Shown: in pieces, positions 12,999 through 25,637 of the stretch
How the letters are laid out: every line of letters begins with the position of its first letter
Numbering within the stretch: position 1 is the first letter of the stretch
Source: Apostichopus japonicus
Lineage: Eukaryota > Echinodermata > Holothuroidea > Aspidochirotida > Stichopodidae
Length of the DNA stretch: 64,000 nucleotides
Assembly: GCF_037975245.1 (NCBI RefSeq)
Contig: NC_092579.1
Coordinates: 26,145,166-26,209,165 of the forward strand
Direction of reading: 5' to 3'
The notes under the pieces: generated by a model
Database searches by the model: none
The model's input: only the letters and a program-made list of their open reading frames with translations
Told to the model about the DNA's origin: nothing
Program-made: the position numbers and the translations under genes

Positions 12999-15900
12999 CT
13001 GAAGTATTTCAATCGGTGTTAAGAGTATCCTAGCTACATCTAGAGCTACATTTCCTTGTCCAATAACCACAGCTGTGTCTGTATTCAAATTCGGTTTCAA
13101 CTGAAACAAATCATAGTAAAATTAGGGAGACCTTGCATTAAACAAATTTAGACTGAGAGTGTTCCTAACACATGCGCCTTTAAATAAAACTAATTCAGAG
13201 GAAAGGTCCAGTGTCATGTCTTCGGGTGAGCTGGATGATGATAATCCTACTTAATGCCCACCCTTCCTTAATGCCCACCCTTCCAGCTTGAGTTAGCATC
13301 ATGCCAAAGATAATGCTTAATGCCCACGCTTCCAGAAAATTTGTAACATTGGAACTAACGTTGTGTCACCCAAGGGCTGGTAAAGTTTCAGTTTAACAGT
13401 ACCTTTATTTGACTACACGATAATACAATGCCTATCATGAAAAAAAAAAGTGTCTGTTAATTATAGCAATTTCAACATAAAAATTGTAAACCAACAGATT
13501 TTGCAAAAATATATATAACAGCATAGTAGCAAGTATGAAATGTTTTGATAAAAACTTACAGTTTATCTGAATACCATCATTTCTATAACATTCCTTTGCT
13601 TCAAAAAACAACATAAAATACACGAATGCTTGATCACAACTAAATAAACTTGAGAGTCAAGCATAGCTTTGACAAAATGTGTGTAAGGTTATATATTTTG
13701 GATTGTTTATGGCTGAAATTTATACACTATATTTTCTTCTCCTTTTGCATTAACTTTTCAGAAAGTTCCCTTTTAGTTTTACTGAACTAGTTAGAACTGA
13801 TAGTAACAATGATGAGGAAAGAATGGATGCTACTTATGAAGGCCACAAAACATTTTAGTATTAACCTGGAAAACAGTTTACAATGTTTGTCAAAGACTGG
13901 TTAGCATAAAAAGTAACACAGGAATGGTAAATAGGAGGTCAATCCACAAAATAGGAAGCACCCCTTAAATTCTTTCTGTGCTTTTATTGGAGGGGCTCTT
14001 TACTAAAGCAGAAAAGTAATATAATACCCCTAAACGCATGGATGATCAACAGCTGCATATTCTTGTACCAAACAATTACAGTTTAAAAATCTTCCTTGTT
14101 TTCTAGTGAATGGAAGGATTTTAAGCAACTAATTGTATGATGAACAATATACATGTGCAATATTCTCAAGCAAAGTATGCACGATCTTGCTGCACGATGC
14201 GAGCATGGGTAAACTAGTTATGAAATATGTTTTACAATCCACATCTTTTGTTTTCTTTGCAGGTTTGTAATCTGCCTTCAAGGCATCCGTCAATTTATGG
14301 AGAACTTTAAGTCCTGGATTTCTAAAATTTGACAAGTTTGATTAACTGAGCTACAATACTCTCTCTAAGATAGAGAGTCATGTACCCCTTAGGCAGGAAA
14401 CCACAAATCAACCACAACCAGAGAGATATGGGTACTCTTTACCCATCTCATTATCAATCATCATTGTAGAATCTATAAATTCAAATCCGCAGACAGAAAT
14501 TGATATTTGATATTAATGTAATTAATTGCCATCGGTTTTATGAAAAGATCATAAAAAGTTTTTAATTTTTTAAGTAGTCACCTCGCTATCTTGGGGAAGT
14601 CCATTGTACCAGCCAACAAAATTTCTTGCTGATATGACGCCCTCTGAGTCTTCACCAGGAATGTCAAGCCTCCTGTCACTTGCTGCACCATATGCCTAGA
14701 ACAGAAATATGAAAAACAGAGATCATGATAAGCTACAAGCACTGAAAACCTCAAAAGTTTTCAAATTTACTTTTAGTAAGAACTTGAGCATGCAACCTCA
14801 TATCTCTCCTAAGGTAGGAATATTTCCATTCTAAATAATATATTATAGTATCTGTTTCCTGAGGTTATTGACAAATAGATTCTTATTTAAAAGTCATAAC
14901 AGCCAGCAATCTTCCTCTTGAAAGACAACCAGGCCATAAACTAAAGAAATCAGTCTAGCCTAGCAGTATTATGAATCATCAGAAACTACTAGAATTGACA
15001 ACCTATGTATCATGTGCTTAAAATATGTTTCATCTGTCACCTCCAGTGCAGAATCCAGTGTTAGTGGGCTTGTAAGCTCCCCTCCACTGATTAGGACAAA
15101 ATCTATAATTATACCCTTTAAGTAAGCCAACACTGGAAAACCTACCAAAGCAGCCTGCCAATGGTCGATAATATGTAAACTTTGGTTACTGATCTATCCT
15201 GTCAAACATTTGAGCTTTTAGAAAACATTGACTAGTCATGTACGTCTCTTCAACACTTCAAATGACAATTCCCATCAGCAGTCATGTCTATGTAGAAATA
15301 GCTGATAAGGCTTCATTACTAACATATTAACCATATCCCACAACATATACTCACTCCAAATAACTACTGCTATGATACATTAACATGCTATCCACTGCTA
15401 AGTCTTGCCTAAGAAACAATAACTTAACATTTATTGATAGCAGTATCAACCTCCTTGATGCTTGAAAGTAAGCATGGCTGGGTCTGTCTGATCTGAAAGT
15501 GCACAACACAGGCCTAGGCTAAATGTTAAAGTTTGAATTCGAAGTAACAGACTCTCCAAAGTTATCAATTAAAACAGCAAGCTAAAAATGTACATGAGGT
15601 TAAAGAGTATTTGAGTGCTGGCCAAATTTGTGGTACATATAAACAAATAGGTGTCTTATGCAATGATTCAATTAATAAATTCATGCCAGTTGACACATAT
15701 TTGGCTCAGATCAGCAATAACTTACCAATACAACAGCACTATAGCCATTAAGCAGTTCTTTAACAGTGACATCTGTTCCAATGTTTATATTACCCAGGAA
15801 ATTGCAGCGACCACTTTGAGCTAGATTTGTAAATTGGTTGACAACATTCTGAGTTGAAAATGAAATGTGAAAAAGAATGTTCGTAAATGAGACAAATGCT

Positions 15901-18900
15901 TAAATAGTAAAAAGACATCACCAAAAACAATGTTATATTTCTAGTTTAAAGATCTGATAGAAAATTGTAAGAAAAGAAAAGAAACAATACTAACAACATG
16001 ACACAGACATACACCTCAACTGGTTGTTCCCATCTCCTCTGCAGTGATCAACCACAGAGTATTTGGATACATTGTTTATCTACACAAATAGAGCTGAATA
16101 TGTACATGAGATCCACAATTCTGGCAGTGAAGGCTTGTGCAACTCATAACAACAAAACACTCGTAGGCTGAAGGAATATCCAAATGTATTTGGAAAACCA
16201 TATGATTACCATACACACTGAACATGTTATAAATTTTGCAATGTGCAAAAGTACTCTATACAGAATTTCCAAATTCCAATGTTGTATGATCTATCGAGTG
16301 TTGAGCTTAATGCAAAGTCTTTCTGGTAAAATGAAGATTTTGATTCAAAGCTACATTGAGTTAAAAAAAAAATTGTTAAAACATTCTTGGAGACAGCTTC
16401 TTATGAATTTTATATAATAATACTTCTGCTTGAGCAAACTATTTATGCACAAATTACAGCATAAATATGATTGCATGGTGCTGTAAAGTACAGTCTGTGT
16501 GCATCTGTTTCAATGGTTAACATGGAGAACTCAATATAAGGTTATTCACCCCTTTGGTTGCTTCATCTCAATCACTCTCCACATGCACTTAATCTACGGT
16601 TAAGTTTCGCAGAATATCATTTTTTTTTTACTCTAAGACGGTTTTGCATGATCAATTCTGCCGATCTGTTCAGGATCTTTTTCAGTTCCTATGTTGTCGT
16701 GATTGGCACTTGACAAAGCACAAATTCACTTGTATTAATGTTTTTAGGTGTGAGCTATTGATAAACCAATATTGTGGAGTAGGTATTAGTAACACAGATC
16801 AGTTACTATCCTCCAGCAGGCAGGTAAGGGTTAACAAAGTCCACAGCTTTAAGGAGAGAGCAGAAGACCTTAAAATTGATATTCAGATCATCAAATCTCC
16901 CACTCAAAATATTTTTCTGTTCCAATTCATCTTCATATTTAGGAGCATAATTGAATTAACCACTGGTTGAGAAACAAGAGGGGAGAGTGTAAGTTCTGCT
17001 CAAACTAACATAAAACTTTCCCCATTTTATTATTGCAGTCTCTGAGGCTATTTTTGAGACAATTTTGCCCCTGGGCTTAGATTAAGTATCACTCTGTTGA
17101 GTTGCGAGGGTTGTTACCCTACATGTCATGAATTTTAAACTTCTAATTATGGTTTATAATGCTATGTTGTACATGACTGAGACAGGCATAGACCAATTCA
17201 AGCACACAATGAAATGGAATGAGGTCTCTGCTTCAATTTTACAGATGGAGAATGAAATACACCAACAGAAACTTGTAATCTCTTGTAAGTTCGAAGGTTT
17301 TGAAACACAGCTGAAAATGTCGACAGCCTGCATTTGTACACTAACTTAAATGAGCACTTGGGTGGTTTATGCACCAAGCAAAGTGTTTGCTAACTTTTTA
17401 AATGCCTAACATTCAAAGAAAGCTGACATAGAAACATGTATTCCTTGAGTATTGGTACTTTGAAAGTACTGAAGGTTATATTAGATCCACCAAGAAATAA
17501 GGAACAAATTAACTGCTTCTAGCTTGACAGTCTATGTTCATGAATTTTCTCTGTACAAACACTTTTAACAGCCAATGTTTCGTTTGAATTTAAAAAAGAT
17601 GGTACCATAAAGCTCTACAGGGTTCCAAATTTAAATATCACTTTAAACATAAAAAGAGATGAAAACCAAATAACACTTCATACTGCTATACTGCAATAGA
17701 ATCTATTCAAAGACAAACTGATACCTTGACTTCAGGATGGTCTGGTGCAACACCGTACCTCACGAGCCCAAATGGAACAGGTAACTTCTCTAAGATATCC
17801 ACTGTAACATTTGGATTATTCTACAATGAAAAACATTCCCAGTAAAAGAGATAATTGTTATGCAAATACAATCAACAGTTTACTTTAAATTTTAAGTTTT
17901 AAATTTACTCAACAAACTTGATTTCAATTGAATGGTTCAAAATTATCCACATACATAAGATAACAGAATGACTCAAGAGTTTTTAAGTGTTGGTATATGT
18001 TTCTCCTACAAAAATGATACAATGTAGAGAACCGTCTGCTAGCTCTATCAAGCATTTACACAGCATGAAAACAAAATAGTTAATGGATAAATTTCACCAT
18101 CATTTCGTCCTTGACAAAGAATGTAACAAGTTGCTTAGTCATTTCTTGGGACCATAACATTTTCAGTATTGATTTTGTCTTTCTTGTCAGGAGTTGACCT
18201 AATGGTCTGTGTGCTGAACTCAGAGGTTTGTTGATATAAAGGACAAACCTGAACCAGGCTGTTTAAATGTAGTGCACTGATTTACAAATCAAGATTGTTT
18301 TGATGCATAAGTCATCCTTCAATGAATGGGTGTTTTGATAATACTTGACAGAGGACCACAGAATGGAGTTCCACTCGGGTGGATTTAAAATCGAATATAT
18401 TCAAAAAGAAAAGTATATACATGAGGCAGTGTTTACACAATCTTTCTGATTCTACCTTGGTATTTGTAGGCCTGATGGTAAAGTTGTGATGAAATACATA
18501 AATATTAAAAAACAAATAGATTGTCATGGATAGTCAGTTTGTTTCCCATTCAGTAAAGTCGCAACCATAAAAGCAATGTGTGGGTTTTTGCAACATTGTT
18601 TTATTCTTTATTTGTTTTATGTTGAGAAAGAGGGGGGGGGGGGGGAGACGTAAACAAGACCTTCAAATTCTATGGCCAACAAACATGACGCTTTTTTTCT
18701 TCTCATTTCAAATATAATCATCATAGCAAAGATAACGCAGGTAGTTAGTAGGGGATGCACAAAATGATATAGCTGCATTATTGCATACAGAAAAGGAAAT
18801 GCCATTAACTGGACTATCTGTTTTTTAACTTTAAGCCTTGATCAATGAAACCACTTTTGGTGAACAAATGATTTCATGTGTACAGTCTTACCTTTAATAG

Positions 18901-19035
18901 TGATTGTGCAGTGTAAAATCCAGCTGGACCACTACCAACAACACAAACACGGAAGCTGCTGTCTTGCTGAGATGAAAGGAATCGGACATGTCCAGTTGGT
19001 TTTCTCCATTGACATTTGTGTAAGGACTTATGCAT
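12999..19035 (-). CDS. FDXR: NADPH:adrenodoxin (ferredoxin) oxidoreductase, mitochondrial; N-terminal part
   Basis: FDXR passes electrons from NADPH through FAD to mitochondrial ferredoxin for P450 and Fe-S chemistry. Five exons read on the minus strand: 19035-18892, 17820-17725, 15848-15726, 14695-14582, 13100-12999. All are phase 0, have GT/AG borders, and give 193 codons. Residues 1-27 are Lys/Arg-rich without Glu and fit a mitochondrial presequence. [13 protein letters not shown] (about 32-44) is the FAD-binding glycine motif. [19 protein letters not shown] (about 62-80), [13 protein letters not shown] (about 143-155) and [15 protein letters not shown] (about 171-185, NADPH-binding glycine motif) are family hallmarks. 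The start is the first ATG after the acceptor-like TTTCTACAG at 19049-19041, so a 5' exon may lie upstream. The remaining ~280 residues expected of the family (about 490 aa) were not found down to base 1. Either the next intron exceeds 13 kb or the locus is truncated or misassembled. Confidence 0.95.
13101..18891 (-). other. FDXR introns between the visible exons
   Basis: The introns are 18891-17821 (1071 bp), 17724-15849 (1876 bp), 15725-14696 (1030 bp) and 14581-13101 (1481 bp). All are AT-rich. A triple imperfect repeat of TTAATGCCCACCCTTCC-like units lies near 13250-13335. A G-run occurs at about 18632-18646. No nested gene was seen. Confidence 0.8.
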
Positions 19036-22000
19036 TACAGAAGCTGTAGAAATAACAAGAATTACATCTACAGAATTTGCCACTAATTGGTGATGTGAAG
19101 AGATAAATTAACAGACTAAACAGAAATCTTGTGTAAATTCATTACTGGCGCAATACACCAGATTTAACTAGAACAGTCTTCCTCCTTCTATACAGTAACC
19201 CCCATTCCCTCACTTTTCCCTTCCCCACATCTCAACATTTAAGGTTTACCCACCTTGTCACCATTGATTACCTTAGTGAATGATTAATTTAAGTACTGCA
19301 CTGTGTGCAACTTTCATGCTTTATCTCCAGTCTTGTGCAGAAATTCTCGTCTTGAATGCCTTCACATTTAAAGTTACGAGTGTGCAAAGGGAGAAGTAAG
19401 CTTACAAACTGCATATGTAAGGGGCATACATTGTGAGTTAACAAGCTGAGAAGGAAGCATGCAAATTAGTACTTCCAATTATTTTTCTTTCTTTTCTTGG
19501 GGGGGGGTGGGGGTTCATAAATAAAATTATTAAATTTGTTATCCTTGAATAGAATTTTTTTTATCAAATGTTTACCAATCAACTAAATTGATATTAGTAT
19601 GTTCATTAATCCTTTCTCCCCTTGGAGACTTACAGTCATTCACTGAAAATGCACAAAATTTGGAAAAAAATCAGAATTAAGGATCCCAGCGTGACTAGCA
19701 AGGCTCTTTCCCCCTCCCACACATTTATAACTGTTTAAATAATTTTAAACTGAACCTTTTTCAACCCTCCCCCTTCCCATTCATTACACTTTCAATCCCT
19801 CTTGTCTTGTCATCAATTTCTCATTTACATCAAGCTCTTTTAAACAACATTGACTTACTGTATACACTCTTTCTCATCTGTCACATATGCTCTCCTCTAT
19901 TCCCTTTCTCCCTATTTTTCTTTCTTTTTCTTCGTTCCCCACCCCCTTTCCCTTCTTTAGGCTCTCTGTAAAGCCCCATTCCTCCTACCATCCCTAATAG
20001 TTTCAAGCCCCGTAAATCATACAGTACTGCCAATTTAATTCTCATATTCAGGCCCTCTCATACCCCTCCTATTCCATCCCTATCCACCCCCCCCCTTCTC
20101 TCCCCTCCACATTTTGACTTCCACGTACACTTCCTTCCATTGTTATTCCAACAACCATCAAAATAAAGTCCCATAAATATACTGCCTATATTGAATATAT
20201 GCTATCTGGTTACAGCATCAGCTCGTTTTCAAATCCTCCGACTTCACAAATTCTTTGTAATCAACCAATAGTCCCCTCTTCCCAAGTTCACCCTCTTAAC
20301 AATAGGAATTAAAACTTTCTTGTAAACAGAATAACATCTAGCAATTCAACATGGTGGAAATGATAAGCCTTATTTTGGCCACTCACTTAGCATGCAAGCC
20401 AGTAAACAAGCCTCTTATTGGCTAACACCTTGAACTGAATTTTTAAATCATGTTGTTGTACTCTGTAAAGTCAACACTGCAAATGTATGTGGTCTTCCAC
20501 TGCCTTTTACACTGCTAATTGATATCATACATATTTCACTAGCATGTTAAGTTGGCTTTTCTGGGAACTCTGCTGGGCCTACATGCCACAGTACTAGTAG
20601 ACACTTCACCAATGGCTAAGGATATTTGTAAATTGTGTACATGTGTGGTATCAGAATGAAGTGCTTTGTTGATTAATCAGTACTTGAAGACTAAGAATAA
20701 TTGGACATTAAGTTTATTAGACTTGTAACTTTACAGTATGCATTAACTTCAAATTGACAGTCAAATCGACAGTAAATATGAAATTTGTAAATGTTTAGGT
20801 TAGCAGATCTTATGTATACTGATAATATATCAATTAAATCTCTAAATTGTCAGTTTCAAGTAGAGAATGTGTGTATTTACTGACATTCAATATTGACAGT
20901 TTGGGATTAGGGGGTAAGGTACTGTAGTCTTGCCTTTTTATGGTCAGTCCTATTCACCAGGCAGCCATATGGCTATGGAATCAAGCAATCATTATAAGAC
21001 TGGCTGTTGCACAAGCATGGAATAACATGTTAGGAGTCATATTTTAGTTTTTTAAGGCAAGTTCAATAGAACTGTTATAATTATTCATGACATTCAGCAA
21101 TAGTTAACAGAGGGATAGTGGTGTGAATGGTATACTCCAGATGAATGTGCAGGGATTATAAATATCTAAAGTTACTATCCCTGCCCCATCTCCCCCTCCC
21201 CCCCCCCCCAATAACTTCTACTTCCATCAAATCATGTTGCAATGATCTTGCATCAATAAAATGTTGTGTTTAGCAGAATTTGTGTAATTTCAACATGAAT
21301 TGTTCCAAGAACAAGCTGTATTCAGTTTAACTTTGAAAGTTGTACGAAAGAACTTCAAAGAAGGTCGAAAACACCTATCATACAGCTCTATATCCTTCAC
21401 ATGAAATACCAGAATAGAGTATATTTCTTCCCAAATATATCTATCTGACAAAAAAGTTTGTCCACTAAAACAATGCACTAGTAAACCTAAAAAAAAGGGA
21501 TTTCAAGTTCTTTGCTTGGACCAAGAAATGTGAAAGAAATCATTTTAGCCAAGTTCTCCAGACTTTTGAAAATATGAATTCTTAACTTGTGATTTACTGG
21601 GGCATTCCTGAAGCTATATTCTAACTAACTACTTATGTAACTGCAGTTACCACATGTGGTACAGTATAATATATAAGAAAATCAATGATAAACATAGTAA
21701 TCACAGTTTTATATACTGTAGGGTGGTAACTTTATGATGGCAGCTAACATAAAATGTTCTCCATACATAATTCACAGACCTAAGCTATAGCTTATTCTAT
21801 GCAATATTGTGTAGTGGCATCTTTATGACTGCTACTGTCAGGGCAACTTTTTGAAAATGGTGACTTTGTATTAAGTCTGTCTTACACCACATTTGAAGAA
21901 ATTTTGTTTTAATATTTCCCCACAGGTTTAATCGAAGTATTTCTATGCAAATTTTGACAGAAGAAACAACAACAGTATGACTATGAAAAGCAGTACCTTG

Positions 22001-22974
22001 AAGTTGAAGTGACAGTTTATGTTAGCGATACGCAATGCCTGGTATGATCGTCACATGTGACAGTTACTTACAGTTGTAAGACAGTTCAGCAACACGGGCA
22101 AGTGGTAATGGGAATGTGTTTCAAACTTTCCTTAGTATTGTTACTAAAATTAATCTGTACCTGTTTATGTAAGTCTTCCTGATGTTCGAGAGGTAGTGCT
22201 AGCTCTAATCTAACTTAAGCCTAGGCCCTAGCTGTGTAGCATTAAATTATTCTGGGCTAGCCTAAGCCCTAACCTTTAGTTATGGCATGCAATCTTTAAA
22301 CTACTGGGTTACCGTCGCATGATTTAACGGCCTGCTACAGCTTGAGTTGCGTCAGTGAATACACAGGGACGAATATTGTCACATGAAAGTAAAATAACTC
22401 TTACTCTCAACGTTATAGTCTAACCCGTCCTGATCTTATTTGAGATGGAATAACGCAGAAAATATTTCGTGGAAATGGTACTAACACTTTGAAATTTGGT
22501 TCAGGTATAGGAGATGGCACAACCGCAAACCATCCGACCTTATCATTTTAAGGCAAAGCATCATTAAAACATGGGAACCAGAAAAGGAACTTGAATAGGT
22601 TTGATCCTAGGTAACGTTGAAGTAAGAAATCCGTAGGTGAAGCATTTATCTCGTGAAAGTGATTGCATTACAATTTAATTATTTCAACAGCGCGGTCGCG
22701 GGCACACACAAAATAGTTAACCTGTATCTCACCGGCACCGTGAAAGTCACAACATGACATGCTAGTTAAACACTGACCGAATTTTGTTGACACATTATTG
22801 TGTACAGTTATGGTCAGTACTCGTGTTTTCTTAGGCGACATGCGTACGCATAGTTGACTAGTTGTTGTTTCGTCCCAAAATGTTCAAACAGACATCAATT
22901 TGTCGAATTCTGTCTATAAAAGGAACGGTTGCAAGTGCAACTATAGATCGTTATTTTGCCATTCATCATCAGCC
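19036..22974. other. Non-coding stretch upstream of FDXR
   Basis: It should contain the FDXR promoter and any 5' exon, but neither could be pinned down. Features are a G-run at about 19500, pyrimidine-rich stretches at 19690-20110 and a C-run at about 21195-21210. An open frame starting at ATG 22879 (MFKQTSICRILSIKG...) has a basic, presequence-like look and reaches the Harbinger boundary, but is too short to assign. Confidence 0.5.
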
Positions 22975-23170
22975 GTCTGGTAAGCCGGGGTCATACTACA
23001 GCGATATCTGACCAGAAACTGATCCGACATAAAACCGCTCCTGTAAATCGGATTCGGGGAATAAGTCACACTACAGCGAAATTTAAACGCAGTGTGCATT
23101 CTAGGTAGCAACATGTGTGCGCGCCTACGACTGTACGTACGTCAATGCAACTCAGTTATTAAGTGGGAAA

Positions 23171-25637
23171 CATGGCAGTCGATGAAATGGACGAAGAGAT
23201 GATCCTCTATCAATAATGGAGGAGGAAACGTGAAAGATGTCCCAGATTGTGGGAACATGAAAATCATTTGAAATGAATGAAATGGTGGAGGAGCTTGGCA
23301 AGTACCACAGTCTGGTAAGAGAACTGTCTAGTCACAAGGACAAGTTCTACAACTACTTTCAGCACCAAACACCGCCTCCTTCAAGTTAATGCTGGGAAGT
23401 CAGCAGCACCATTAGCCAGCTTGGAGGACTGCACGTCAACAGCCACATCAGGGGCGATTTGTGCAGTATCACACCAAGACCAAGACTTTAGAATGAACCA
23501 GGACCAGTTAACCACAATTTGGACCTATGCTAGTACAAGTTGATCTCAAAATCAGGTGATGCAGCTCTGAAAACAAATTTCTGCTCTTCAAAGATTGTCG
23601 ATTTGTTTAAGGTAAGCAAGCGTTGATATTGATGTAATGAAGTCTACTTAAGGCAAAACTTGCTGCTTTGAGAACTATCTTCGCCATTGCGTAATATTAT
23701 CAAACGATATCTGGGAAGTAAGCCTAAGTCTTAAAAGACGAGAGATTGAACAGTGTAACATGGAGGGCTGGAGATCTGCATTCAAACTCAGAGTCTACCC
23801 CTAAAACAAGGTAAATTGGCCGACCTCGTTTAAAATAAATGTGATCTGCCAGTATAAAAAGTTAATATGGCACTGTGTCAGACCTTGCTAAGTCTGTGGT
23901 ATATCTACTGTATATTTTACTGAATACATGGACTCGAGAGAAGACACTAACACATATTTAATAGAAATATAAGAATGACAGAAATGGAATAAATAATATC
24001 AGCATTATAAGAAATATGATACCGATCCGCTTCTTCAAATTGATCTGCTGATATTTTTTATACAATTAATGGAAATGAATGCTCATATTCAAGGCTCTGG
24101 GGGTTAATCTAACATTTTGATTTCTACTCTGTGAATGATCTGATGAATTTCAAATTTAATTTCTGATTGGAGGTGCACAGGGAACTTACGCACTGTGCAT
24201 GCCATTGATTGAAGAAGTGATCGATATCATCTTCCTTAGTCAGATGTTGCCTTTTCTCTTTAAAATATTCCAGGATAAAAGAATCTGTCTCCTGATTTTG
24301 CTTCTTCTTTGTGCGGATAGGTACCTTGGGAGATGGAATGCAGGGTGATTGGCCTGGTGAATTACTCCCACATGCTTCCTCTAAGACCATATCCAGTCCT
24401 GCAGTAGTGGATTGCATGTGAAATGTAAGATGTTCCACAGATCTATCATCTTCCACAAGTTCTGAATGGAAAAAAAAATAAATAAAATACTTTGCAGATT
24501 TCCATGAATCCAATACAAGATGAGAACTGCAAACACTTGTTTCAATGTTAACTGGTAATTAAAATTCATCTCATGTTGGGTAATAGTAAGTCAATAATCA
24601 TTATTGCTCTTCTCTTTGATAATGCGTTGCAATGATTTATTCTTGTTGTTTAAGGAAAGGCAATAGGAACTGCAGGACATTAGCGTATCTGAATTTTTTT
24701 TATTTTCCTGCATTTGTCCCCAGACTTGTGGCCCTTCATTTTTTTATTTTAGTTATTGAAGGAATTACAGAAGTTCATCCACCTTTTCTGCGCTGCCTCC
24801 CCATTTAAAAAGAATAAATAGATATTTTACTTCAAAGTAACATAATTAGAACAATGAATTTTTGTATTGTTGTCTTTCAATTGGTAGGTTTTTGGCTACA
24901 GGAGACTTGTACAAGTCGTTTGGATTCAGTTACAGGGTTGGAAAATCCACCATAGTTGGCATAGTTCCAGAGACGTGCGAATACTCTGGAGGAAGTTACA
25001 ATCACTGTACATGCCGGTTCCAAACTAAGAGAAAGGATTGGGAGACAACAGCGGAAGGATTCCTCAATAGATGGCAATTTCCAAACTGCATTGGTGCAAT
25101 TGATGGCAAGCATGTGGTTATCCAGGCACCTACAAACCGGCAAACTACAAACACACTTTTTCTGTAGTTCTCATGGCTATAGTTAACCACATGTACTGTT
25201 TAACTGTCATCGATGTTGGTGCTTTTGGATCATGTAGTGATGGAGGGATTTTTGCCAGGAGCCAAATAGGATAGCAAATGGACAGCAATGAGCTGAATGT
25301 ACCTCCAAGCCAACAGCTCCCTGGAGCTCCTGAAATAGGAAAGCTACCTTTTTGTGGTTGTCGGTGATGAAGATTTCCCATTGAAAATTAAATTAATGAG
25401 GCTTTATCCTGGACAACACCTTTGTAAAGGGAAGAGAATATACAATTATCGCCTTTGACGGGTCAGGAGGGTCGTAGAGAATGCCTTTGGAATCCTTGCA
25501 GCCCGTTGGCGGATCTACCAGAGGAGGATTCAGCTGCAACCACACAATGTGGATAGACTTATTAAAGCTACTTGTGCCTTGCACAACTTTCTACAGAAAA
25601 CTTCACAGTCCGCACAGATGACCCAACAAATGAGATT
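23171..25637 (+). pseudogene. Broken PIF/Harbinger (HARBI1-like) transposase
   Basis: A DDE nuclease that would cut and move the surrounding element. Remnants in order: an N-terminal piece at 23275-23387 (MVEELGKYHSLVREL and FYNYFQ, the usual Harbinger start region, with stops before it). Then 24880-25145 with FLATGDLYKSFGFSYRVGKS and CIGAIDGKHVVIQAP (first catalytic Asp). Then, after a frame change, DVGAFGSCSDGG near 25213 (second Asp). Then VVGDEDFPLKIKLMRLYPG near 25358. Finally VENAFGILAARWRIYQRRI near 25473-25529 (catalytic Glu region). At least two frame changes and several in-frame stops show it is not functional. Confidence 0.85.
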
